Positions 41,760 to 49,919 of a stretch of 64,000 nt of DNA are shown in pieces. The stretch is from JBDHUW01 sp039809345 (GTDB lineage Bacteria > Patescibacteriota > Gracilibacteria > Absconditabacterales > Absconditicoccaceae). The notes under the pieces are model-generated. The model was given only the letters and a program-made list of their open reading frames with translations. It made no database searches and was not told the DNA's origin. Both the position numbers and the translations under genes were made by a program. Where the stretch lies: NCBI GenBank assembly GCA_039809345.1, contig JBDHUW010000001.1:140921-204920 (forward strand), in the 5' to 3' direction. Numbering within the stretch: the first letter of the stretch is position 1; every line of letters starts with the position of its first letter.

Positions 41760-42179
41760 ATGCCTACTATCAATCAACTCATCAAGAACAGAAGAGATCC
41801 TAAGAAGTACAAATCTAAGGCTCCAGCACTTCAATTTGGTGTAAACAAGTTACAAAGTAATAAGAAAGTAGAAATAGCTGCGCCATTCAAGCGTGGCGTA
41901 TGTTTGAAAGTTACTGTAACCAAGCCAAAGAAACCTAATTCTGCGCAACGTAAGATTGCAAAGGTTAGACTTTCAAATGGTGTTGAAGTGATTGCGTATA
42001 TTCCAGGAGAAAAGCATACGTTGCAAGAACACTCGGTAGTGATGATTAGAGGAGGAAGAGTGAAAGATCTTCCATGAGTGAAATATCATATCATCAGAGG
42101 AGCATATGATGCGAATCCAGTTGAAGCGAGAAAGCAGTCTAGATCAGTATATGGTACCAAGAGACCTAAAAAGAAATAA
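41760..42179 (+). CDS. rpsL: 30S ribosomal protein S12
   Basis: 139 residues. S12 monitors decoding at the A site. [16 protein letters not shown] starts the protein. The decoding loops are [20 protein letters not shown] (the usual NSALRK has Q for L here) and [20 protein letters not shown], where the Gly after Pro is TGA. An in-frame ATG at 41688 would add an unrelated extension. First gene of a second translation cluster, with an unusual partner set. Confidence 0.96.
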
Positions 42180-42306
42180 CAATACATCAAACAAGTAAGA
42201 GTATGCCGCTCACTTCTTAATATAGAGTAGCAAATTCTAGAAGAGATTCTAGGAGGCAGAAGAGATAGTCAAACTACAACCTTATTTATTCATTATGAAG
42301 ATTATT

Positions 42307-42843
42307 ATGGCAGAAAAAGTAGAAAAAAAAGCTTCAGCTAAGGCTCCAGCGAAAGCTGCAGACAAGGTTGTTGTGAAGGCACCGGCTAAGGGACAAGAAG
42401 TTTCAGTTACCATTTCAGATGATCCAAAGATCAAGAAATTCATCAACTATCTTATGAAACACGGTAAAAGAACTGTAGCACAAAAGATATTTACTGACAC
42501 CATGAAGGAAATACAGGTAAACGGACATCCAAATCCTCAAGCTGTATTGGAAACTGCATTGGAAAATGCTGCTCCAGACATCATGGTAAAATCAAAAAGA
42601 ATTTGAGGTGCTGTATATCAAGTGCCTATGGAAGTGAAACCTCAAAAAAAACTATTCTTCTCTACAAAATGGATTTTGGATGCCGCTAGAGGGAAAAAAG
42701 GAAAGCAAATGTATAAGAAGTTAGCTGATGAGCTTTTGGCTGCGTATTCTGGACAAGGTCCTGCTATCAAGAGAAAAGAAGAAGTCCACAAAATGGCAGA
42801 AGCTAACAAAGCGTTCTCATACCTTGCAAAGTATGTTAAATAG
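42307..42843 (+). CDS. rpsG: 30S ribosomal protein S7
   Basis: 178 residues. S7 nucleates the 30S head. FINYLMKHGKRTVAQKIFTD, ALENAAPDIMVKSKRIGGAV, YQVPMEVKP and a C-terminal HKMAEANKAFSYLAKYVK are the family motifs, with one TGA-Gly. An Ala/Lys-rich N-terminal extension of about 30 residues is unusual. I prefer ATG 42307 over 42295 because the TATTTATT box at 42283-42290 then lies 16 nt upstream, as in neighbouring genes. It is not followed by fusA or tuf. Confidence 0.93.
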
Positions 42844-42894
42844 TATAATACATCTGAACATAAAACAATTTATATCTCCACATATATTACAACA

Positions 42895-43152
42895 ATGGGA
42901 AAATGTAACAGATCTGACTATAATCACGTGCTCTATAATCAGAATAGAGCTAGAGCAAAGTCTGGTGACAAGATTAAAAATATTGTCAATCATGTAATTC
43001 TTCTTAAAAAGAAGGAAAGTGTTCAATGAAAAACAGCTTGGTTGAAGATGGCATGGTTGAAGGCAGATGCTAAGATGAGAAATGCCGGTATTACTATGGA
43101 TATGATCAATCTCGCAATCAACCAAAAATGACTTTCACATTTAGTTAAATAA
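42895..43152 (+). CDS. Small basic protein of unknown function in the ribosomal cluster
   Basis: 85 residues, rich in Lys, Arg and Asn, beginning MGKCNRSDYNHVLYNQNRAR and containing NHVILLKKKESVQGKTAWLK, where the Gly is TGA. No membrane segment is visible. It sits between rpsG and another small basic gene, then rplS, all in one orientation with short gaps, so a ribosome-associated role is reasonable but inferred. It matches no ribosomal protein I know; a divergent one cannot be excluded. Confidence 0.65.
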
Positions 43153-43164
43153 TTCACCTCTTCT

Positions 43165-43329
43165 ATGTCAAGATTAACAACACAAGCAAAGAGAAAATTA
43201 AACAAAGCGCTCGTGAGAGTCGAAAAGGTAGTGATGATGGACACAAGAAAAAATCTAGAACAACAAAAAAAGCGAAAAGCGAAAGTTGTAAATTCAAGAG
43301 CAAAGAAGCAATCTACGGTGATTGCATAG
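43165..43329 (+). CDS. Very small basic protein of unknown function in the ribosomal cluster
   Basis: 54 residues, too short for the usual ORF cut-offs: it begins MSRLTTQAKRKLNKALVRVE, continues with LEQQKKRKAKVVNSRAKK and ends in TAG. Roughly a third of the residues are Lys or Arg, as in small ribosomal proteins. It starts 12 nt after the preceding gene and ends 28 nt before rplS. I do not recognise the family. The tight spacing and composition support it as a real gene. Confidence 0.6.
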   Translation: MSRLTTQAKRKLNKALVRVEKVVMMDTRKNLEQQKKRKAKVVNSRAKKQSTVIA

Positions 43330-43357
43330 TTTTTACCTATCTTTTCAGGGCAATACA

Positions 43358-43726
43358 ATGAATAACGCAAGATTACAAGAGCTATATCAGCAAAAATGAT
43401 ACAAGAATATTCAAGCCAAAGTTGGCCAGTATCTTGAAATTCACGAAAAACTTTGAGACCGTATCTGGAGATTCAAAGGGTTGGTAATTAGAACTCGAAA
43501 GCCTTCTCATCCAGATGGAACATTTACTATCAGAGGAACAGCTGCTGGGCAGACTATTGAGAAGGTGTACCCGTTTTCATTCCAAAACTTTGCGAAAGTT
43601 ACGTTGCTTGATGACTATAAGATTAGAAAGAGCAAACTCTACTATATCAGAGAAAAAGTAGGTAAGGATGCTAAATTCAAGAGCGTGATGACTCAAGAAA
43701 ACAAAGATAAGAACCTTCTCGCATAA
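43358..43726 (+). CDS. rplS: 50S ribosomal protein L19
   Basis: 122 residues. L19 lies at the subunit interface. FKGLVIRTRKPSHPDGTFTI, RGTAAGQTIEKVYPFS and KSKLYYIREKVGKDAKFKSV match the L19 pattern of FxGxVI...RK.....TFTVR......GVE.FPL.SP.I, in a diverged form. The first 40 residues are reached only through TGA codons. Confidence 0.85.
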
Positions 43727-43758
43727 TCATTTTATTTGTGCTTACAGTGTAAACATAC

Positions 43759-44397
43759 ATGGAACTCATAGTAACAAGTCGTACTGTCTTTGGTAAAAAA
43801 GTAAATCGTATACGTAAGGAAGGTCTTGTGCCTGGTATCGTATATGGTAGACATCTCAAATCACCATTGGCTGTTCAATTCGATAAAATAGCTTTTATCA
43901 AAGCATTCAAGGCCGCAGGTGTATCTACTCCAGTTGACCTAACTGGTGATCAAAATGAACTAGTATTGATTCACCAAGTAGATACTGATCCAGTGACCGA
44001 TGTGGTATCGCACGTTGACTTCTTGGCGGTAAAAGCCGATGAGAAAGTGAAAGCATCTGTTTCAATCGTATTGTCGTGAGTCTCTCCTGCGGAAAAGGAA
44101 GGACTAGGTAAGGTACAACTTGTAAAAGATTATGTGATGGTAGAGGCTCTTCCTAGAGACTTACCAAAAGAAATCGTAGTGGATCTATCTGGTTTGGCTA
44201 CGTTGCAAGATGGTGTATTTGTGAGCGATCTTACAGTTAGTGCCAAGGTTACTATCCTTGAGGATATGGAACTGCCAGTAGTAGCTGTGGTTGCATTGCA
44301 AGAAGAAGAAGCTGAAACAACTGGTCCAGTTGATGCATCATGAGCTGCTACAGCTGCTGCTCTGGAAGCAGAAAAAGCATCGAAGAAATCAGACTAA
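43759..44397 (+). CDS. rplY: 50S ribosomal protein L25 (CTC-type)
   Basis: 212 residues, the long two-domain CTC form. L25 binds 5S rRNA. The N-terminal domain has KKVNRIRKEGLVPGIVYGRH and HVDFLAVKADEKVKASVSIV. The C-terminal beta-domain has MVEALPRDLPKEIVVDLSGL and a low-complexity Ala/Glu tail. Two or more TGA-Gly codons, for example in VLSGVSPAEKEG. Confidence 0.93.
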
Positions 44398-44432
44398 TAT
44401 ACTATTTAGTTATCCAATAACCAATTATCATA

Positions 44433-44621
44433 ATGGCAAGAGTATGTGACTTTACAGGGAAAAGAACGGTCTCTGGGAACAATAGATCTCACTCTATGAG
44501 AGCTACAAAAAGAACCTTCAAACCAAATCTTATCACGAAAATGGTAGATATTGGCGATGGTGTAAAAGTAAAAGTGAAAATGGCTGCAAGCTTCTACAAG
44601 AAGTACAAGTCAGAGCTATAG
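44433..44621 (+). CDS. rpmB: 50S ribosomal protein L28
   Basis: 62 residues, no [23 protein letters not shown] followed by [13 protein letters not shown] is the L28 signature; the single remaining Cys suggests a zinc-free form. Last protein gene of the cluster, 39 nt before tRNA-Lys. Confidence 0.95.
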   Translation: MARVCDFTGKRTVSGNNRSHSMRATKRTFKPNLITKMVDIGDGVKVKVKMAASFYKKYKSEL

Positions 44622-44660
44622 AATTCTTTCTGTAGTATATCAGAGCATATGCTCTCTTAT

Positions 44661-44732
44661 GGGTTTGTAGCTCAGTGGTAGAGCAATGGCCTTTTAAGCC
44701 ACTGGTCGAGGGTTCGATCCCCTCCAAACCCA
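44661..44732 (+). tRNA. tRNA-Lys (anticodon TTT)
   Basis: The acceptor GGGTTTG pairs with CAAACCC, and the T arm GAGGG/CCCTC carries TTCGATC. The loop CTTTTAA gives TTT. The discriminator is A and no CCA is encoded. It is followed directly by a terminator. Confidence 0.95.
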
Positions 44733-44734
44733 AA

Positions 44735-44766
44735 AAATTCTCTAGCGAAAGCTGGGGATTTTTTTA
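44735..44766 (+). terminator. Rho-independent terminator after tRNA-Lys
   Basis: A stem of about 10 bp (AATTCTCTAGC with GCTGGGGATT, including G-T pairs) with a GAAA tetraloop and a T run. Confidence 0.85.
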
Positions 44767-44822
44767 TAGTTTAGAAAATATCTACTCTCAAACCAAAATA
44801 TTTATACTATCTACTCATCACT

Positions 44823-45317
44823 ATGCGTGTGGCAATCATTGCAGATATACATGAACATCGTGAGCTATTCATGGTGTTGTTGCAAAAGTTAGAAGAAATA
44901 CAGCCTGAATACATGCTCTTGCTTGGGGATTATGGTGCTCCTTCCGAGATTACTAGAAAACTATTGAAATTACATATACCCATATATGCTATTTGGGGGA
45001 ACAATGATGGGGAAGTATATAAGACGATCCAGTACTTCCATAAATATCCTCATGCTACAATAGGACCCAAGAGTTATGACTGGATTGCCCTTGATGGTAA
45101 AAATATATTTCTTACACATTATGATGATCTTGTTGAACCAATGGCAAAGAGCGGTTTGTATGACGCGGTCTTTTATGGACACAATCATACTGCTAAGGAA
45201 GAGATGATAGGAAACACACTAGTCGTAAACCCGGGAGCAGTTCGCGGAGGGCATACGCCACCAAGTTTTGCGATGTGGGATACGCAGAGTATGCAGATAC
45301 AATTCATTGAGTTATAA
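44823..45317 (+). CDS. YfcE/MJ0936-type metallophosphoesterase
   Basis: 164 residues. The five calcineurin-like metal motifs are present: ADIHEH (D-x-H), LLGDYG (G-D), IWGNNDG (G-N-H/N-D), LTHYDD (a variant of the usual TH-G-H) and FYGHNHTA (G-H-x-H), followed by VVNPGAVRGG, typical of the YfcE family. Probable two-metal phosphodiesterase acting on a small substrate. It uses no TGA for its glycines. Monocistronic, downstream of a terminator. Confidence 0.9.
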   Translation: MRVAIIADIHEHRELFMVLLQKLEEIQPEYMLLLGDYGAPSEITRKLLKLHIPIYAIWGNNDGEVYKTIQYFHKYPHATIGPKSYDWIALDGKNIFLTHYDDLVEPMAKSGLYDAVFYGHNHTAKEEMIGNTLVVNPGAVRGGHTPPSFAMWDTQSMQIQFIEL

Positions 45318-45361
45318 TGTCTATGTGATAGTTTCAGTTTTTTATCTCATCATATTTTTCC

Positions 45362-45754
45362 ATGTTCACACTCCAACAAATCCAAGAACTCCACAGTAAG
45401 GTAAAGTCAGGAGCTGATTTCCCTCGTTATATACAAGATCTTATAGAGATTGGGCTAAAGAAATACGATATGTTTGTCTATGATGGACGCGCGCAGTATT
45501 TTTGAGATGAAGAATTCACTATAACATCTGATTCAAAATATCCTGGAATTATAGTCTCGGATGCAGCCAATCACGAACAATTTGAACATGATCTGAAAGC
45601 TCATCAAAGAGGTGAGACTGATTACATGACATTGATAAATGATGCTGCCAAGTCAGGTATATACAAACGAACAGTTGATATGCAAAATATGATGTGTGTG
45701 TATTATGATCAAAAATGAGAGGAGGTGCTGGCTGAGGAAATACCTGGTGTGTAA
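45362..45754 (+). CDS. DUF1398 family protein
   Basis: 130 residues. FTLQQIQELHSKVKSGADFP, RYIQDLIEIGLKKYDMFVYD and YMTLINDAAKSGIYKRTVDM match the DUF1398 family, small soluble proteins of unknown function (E. coli YbcV type). Two TGA-Gly codons occur, one in AQYFGDEEF. It begins 44 nt after the phosphoesterase gene and may be co-transcribed with it. No reaction can be assigned. Confidence 0.8.
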
Positions 45755-45834
45755 TCTTTCTCACCATTACCTTGTTACAAATCTCGACCTTATTCGTATA
45801 GTATATAGACATCTTTATCATTGAACCATTTTTC

Positions 45835-46539
45835 ATGTTTCCTATTTGAGATGATCAAGTAAAATGAGGGTATAGGCCAGTCTTCACCTGGTTGATAATT
45901 ACGATAAACGTCATTGTGTTTATAAAACAGCTATGAATGTCACCAAGTGGGTTAGAGAGCTTTTTTATGGAATATGCTACGGTGCCAGGCTTGATTATGA
46001 GAGGAGAAAATTTATATGCGCTTTTGACGAGTATGTTTATGCATGGAGGATGGGCGCACATCATTGGTAATATGATGTTTTTGTATGTGTTTGGTGACAA
46101 TATAGAGGCGCGTTTGGGGCATGTGAAGTTTGTGATATTTTATTTGTTGACGTGATTGGTTGGGAGTTTGGCTCATGTATTTACAGATGTTTCTAGTATG
46201 ATACCCTCACTTGGCGCATCTGGAGCAATATCGTGAGTCTTAGGTGCATATTTGATACTGTTTCCTGGGGGAAGAGTCAAGATGCGAGATCCTCGTTTTG
46301 GGGGAACATACTACATAGGGGCTAGCACATTTTTGTTGTACTGGATAGGGATTCAATTGTTTAGTGGATTTGGTTCTTTAGCTACTGCGTGAGAAGGATG
46401 ATGAACTGCTTGGTTTGCGCATATATGATGATTCGCAGCATGACGACTGTGGGCTAAAATGAAGTGAGGAAAGTATAAATGAGATGGCAGAAAATGACCG
46501 CAAATACTGGATATTGATAAATCGCCATTCTCCTTGTAA
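45835..46539 (+). CDS. Rhomboid family intramembrane serine protease
   Basis: 234 residues with six hydrophobic segments. The catalytic Ser lies in PSLGASGAISGVLGAY (G-x-S-G-A), and the catalytic His in AWFAHIGGFAAG on the last helix; MFMHGGWAHIIGNMMFLYVF carries the conserved HxxxHxxxN pattern. Glycines next to both active-site residues are TGA-encoded, including a double TGA in HIGG. It cleaves membrane-bound substrates within the bilayer; in this genome the large membrane and surface proteins are candidates, which is inference. The ATG at 45835 gives a short cytoplasmic N-terminus. Confidence 0.92.
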
Positions 46540-46588
46540 AACAATTTTATACTCTTAGCATAGAATCATTTATCACTATATTAAGCCC

Positions 46589-46975
46589 ATGAGAAATCTT
46601 ACAAAACTCTATTTCGTATTAGTGTCGCTGGTATCTATTGTGTGACTTGCCGTAGGGTATGGTGTCGCTGGATACAACTTTTTCATGTCAAAATATATCA
46701 CTGATGACGAGTATGTTTCGAAGGATGCGTATGTGATGGATTACTGTAGACAACCTGATTATGCTGCAACTCCAGATGCGAAACCAACACCAAAGCCAGC
46801 AGAAGATATAGCGGAATGCGAGAGTAAAAAAAGAGCAGAGATATTGCTTAGAAGATCTGTTACAACCAAAGAAAATGTGATTGGTGGATTGATTTGGGGG
46901 TCGATTGCATTTGTATTATTTTTGACACACTTCCCAGTGATGATCAAGAATAAGTGAGTGGAAGAAAAAGCATAG
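46589..46975 (+). CDS. Small two-helix membrane protein
   Basis: 128 residues, not recognised. An N-terminal hydrophobic segment (KLYFVLVSLVSIVGLAVGYG) is followed by an extracytoplasmic stretch of about 70 residues with two Cys (DYCRQPDY and ECESKK) separated by a Pro-rich linker, then a second membrane segment (GGLIWGSIAFVLFLTHFPVM) and a short basic-acidic tail. Two TGA-Gly codons. The two Cys could form a disulfide outside the membrane. It lies 49 nt after the rhomboid gene. Confidence 0.68.
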
Positions 46976-46980
46976 TGACT

Positions 46981-47439
46981 TTATAATTTCAATTTTCTAA
47001 CCATCTTATCCATGCTGTTTTGTGGGTAAGATTCCACAAGCGGAATGTATTGTTGCAGTTCTGCTATAAACGTTTTTTGTTGCTCGGGTTGGTCGTCAAA
47101 TGAGAAAATCATGTGGTCATTGTTTTGTAGTATGATGATTATGTTTTTCCATTCCTGTGAAGTTTCATTGATCTCAACGACAAAGCTTGTGAGATTCTGT
47201 CGAGGCCAAAGTCTGGTGTCTACAGCAAGTCACGTGTCTCTGATATGCAGGGTGATATGTTTACTTTTTGTAAGCGAGAAAAGAATATACGCCCCTGTAA
47301 ATAGAAATAAAACAATCGCTCCAAAAAGATCTGCATAAAATATAGAAATCCCAATCAGGAGCGCCAGCGCTGTAGCAAACGCTACAAATCGTCATGTGCC
47401 TCTTTCAAAGTGTTCTCAATTATAGACGCGAATTGACAT
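46981..47439 (-). CDS. Hypothetical protein with two N-terminal membrane helices and a PH-like soluble domain
   Basis: 152 residues, not firmly assigned. Two adjacent hydrophobic stretches at residues about 20-60 (ALALLIGISIFYADLFGAIV and LFLFTGAYILFSLT) are followed by a cytoplasmic domain with short beta-strands and an amphipathic C-terminal helix, an arrangement like small bacterial PH-type or DUF5673-like membrane proteins. Three TGA-Gly codons. It converges with the preceding plus-strand gene, separated by only 5 nt, and lies downstream of gatA on the same strand (34 nt gap), so co-transcription with gatA is likely. Confidence 0.62.
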
Positions 47440-47473
47440 GGAAGGAACAAGTTGGAAATGAAAGGTGTGTGGT

Positions 47474-48904
47474 TTATTGTACTTTTGTAATTTTCTCGAT
47501 TATATTACCTACTCAGAAGAGAAGATCTTCTCTTAGATGTGGCGCCATCAATTGAACTCACAGCGCAAAAGTTTCTCACTCTTTTTGGATAAATCCTGTT
47601 GGTACATTCATCGCAGGGTATCAGCCGATGTTGGCGGGGATTGTATAGATATCTGCGAGGTAGTTTTTGAGCGGATCGTCAGATCTTTCTCATATTTTCC
47701 AGGCAAGTTCTGGCGATGTAGGTCAGAGTACCACATCAACCTGGTCGAATAGACTATTCATGCTGGCTTGCATTTTTGCTCTTACTATTTGTGCCTTACG
47801 ATAATATGCATCATAGAATCACGCACTTAGCACGTATGACCCAAGGAGTATTCTTCTTTTCACTTCTGTACCGAATCACGCATCTCTGACTTTCGCATAG
47901 TACTCTTTGATAGATCAAAATGCACTTGTTTCATCCTGTAACCCGAATCTAATTCCGTCAAATCTTGCCATATTTGTACTCACTTCTGCAAACATCAAAA
48001 TATAATATACCGATACCATATACTTCAAAAGTGGGAAATCTAGTTCTACTATTTCTGCTCATTGTGCTTGGAGAGAGGCTAGCGTGTCTTTTGTGTTTTT
48101 CTCGATGAGGGGATCGATTCACTCACCGAAAAACTGTTTACAATATCAGATTTTTTTTCATGCAAGTGGAAAATCTTTCAATGCGTCAAATCGACTTTTG
48201 GTGTCTAGTGTTTCTACGCTGGTTGCATCATGTTTGTCTATTCATGCAATAGCATCTAGGAGAAGTGCAGCGTCATAGACGGTCTTGGTCATCACTCCAA
48301 CTTGATCGAACGATGAAGCCATAGCTTGCACACCATATCTAGACACTCTTCCATATGTCGGTTTGAGTCAAACTATGCCACACATGAAAGCTGGTTGTCT
48401 TACAGATCACCCTGTATCAGTCCCAAGTGCAGCGATACACAAATCTGCAGCTACTGCGGCAGCACTTCATCATGATGATCCTCATGCTATACGGTTTATG
48501 CCATATGGATTTTTGACTGGTCAATATGCAGAGTTTTCATTTGACCCTCACATAGCAAATTCATCTAGATTGGTTTTTCCAATCATACATCATCATGCTT
48601 GCTCTAGTTTTTCAAAACATGTAGCACTATATGGTGCTATGAAATCTTCTCAAATCTTTGACGCAAATGTGGTTCTGTATCATTTTGTGAGAATCAAATC
48701 TTTGACAGCTATAGGGGCTCATTTCAAGGGAAGAGTAGCAAGTTCTTTTCCTCTTGTCTTACAGTACTCATCAGTGAAATGGATGAAAGCATTGTTTTTT
48801 TGATTGAGAATTTTGCCTTTGGCCAAATAATCCTGTTGTGTTTTTTCAGGAGAAATGAGACCGTTTTGTACGTCATCAATGTATTGTTGTAGTGTAAGTG
48901 ACAT
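47474..48904 (-). CDS. gatA: Asp-tRNA(Asn)/Glu-tRNA(Gln) amidotransferase subunit A
   Basis: 476 residues. GatA releases ammonia from glutamine for transamidation of misacylated tRNA. The amidase-signature triad is visible: Lys in [10 protein letters not shown], Ser in GGSSGSAAAV and nucleophile Ser in GTDTGGSVRQPA. The two glycines of GGSSGS and one in DTGGS are TGA codons, so the catalytic core exists only under code 25. [20 protein letters not shown] is also diagnostic. gatB and gatC are not adjacent in the window. A C-terminal segment [20 protein letters not shown] completes the normal length. Confidence 0.95.
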
Positions 48905-48932
48905 GGCGTTTCGTGGATAGGGAGAAGTAGAA

Positions 48933-49337
48933 TTATTCTATGATAAGCGCATCGATCAAATCTCTTGCCGCTTTTTTGTCTGCCTCAGAAAGTGCTCCGG
49001 CATTCGTTCATGGACTAGATGGCGTTTGGCTTGTAGACGAGGTATCGCCACTACTGCTTTGATTTCATGTATTAGTTGAGCCAGTAGACATGGGGATGTT
49101 GTCAATAGGCTCAGTAGTTTCATCTCAGACGATATCCTCAATTTTTTCTTCTACGTCTTTAGCTTTTTCTGCTTCAGATGCTGCTTCTTGTGGTGCCAAT
49201 ACTCATGCATCCGCCTCAATTCAAAACCATCATCTCAACAAGTTCAATGGCGTTTTTTCTTGTACGAAAGCTATTCATACCACAGACACCAACAGTATCA
49301 TCAAAACTATCAATATTCGGAAAAGTATTTTTCTCAT
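48933..49337 (-). CDS. Hypothetical membrane-anchored low-complexity protein
   Basis: 134 residues, not recognised. The frame was found by following the reading that stays open through TGA. The N-terminus MRKILFRILIVLMILLVSVV is a membrane anchor or signal peptide, followed by an Ala/Glu-rich helix (APQEAASEAEKAKDVEEK) and a Ser/Thr/Gly-rich linker, ending in LSEADKKAARDLIDALIIE. It lies 28 nt upstream of gatA on the same strand but does not resemble GatC. It may be a periplasmic or surface spacer protein. Confidence 0.6.
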
Positions 49338-49586
49338 TCGATGGCATTACATATAAAACATTTCTATAGATAATCAAATGCGCAGAATATGCAAATTGTT
49401 TATGGGAGAAAGTCAATGTGTATGGGAGAGTGGAGAATCAGATTCAACACCGATATGATATTATATATACTTTTAGATGTTTGTCTTGTTTGTTTTTTAA
49501 TGAAATAAAATAGTTCCCCCGCTTCTTTTGATGTAAAGACATAATCTATGTATAATCTTGCTATATTTATTTATATGCAACGCTAC

Positions 49587-49892
49587 ATGGAGAATACAAC
49601 ATTGATTGAATATCTTAGAGGCATTCGAGCCAAATATCTTCCAGAGGAGTCTACGGACTTTTTTGATGATTTGCTTCAAGAAGATGCTGTAGATTTAGCT
49701 AGACTTTTGCTAGCATCAAATGATGATGAATATGCTCAAGTGACCTCAGAAATACAACAGCGTATCGCTCAATCAAAGGAGAATCTTCATGAATTGATGA
49801 TCAAGCTTCAAAAGCTCAAGGCAAAATTTGCTGAAGAAAAAGAAGAGGCATCAGATATTGAAGAACTTGATAGATTACAAGAAATGTTATAA
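49587..49892 (+). CDS. Small helical protein upstream of the giant protein
   Basis: 101 residues, charged and predicted helical: YLRGIRAKYLPEESTDFFDD then a long coiled-coil-like stretch (LHELMIKLQKLKAKFAEEKE). No Gly from TGA is used. Three in-frame ATGs exist (49548, 49575, 49587); the TATTTATT box at 49564-49571 favours 49587, 15 nt downstream. It ends 27 nt before the 1511-residue gene, so it may be a partner or chaperone of that product. Not recognised as a family. Confidence 0.62.
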   Translation: MENTTLIEYLRGIRAKYLPEESTDFFDDLLQEDAVDLARLLLASNDDEYAQVTSEIQQRIAQSKENLHELMIKLQKLKAKFAEEKEEASDIEELDRLQEML

Positions 49893-49919
49893 TATTTTAT
49901 TTTTATCGCACTCACTACC

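Noticed and set aside
42895..43152. Ribosomal protein S20 or S21
   Set aside because: Basic composition and context fit, but no signature of either family is visible, so the gene is left unnamed.
48933..49337. GatC upstream of gatA
   Set aside because: Size and position fit, but the sequence has an N-terminal membrane anchor and a low-complexity linker and lacks GatC motifs.
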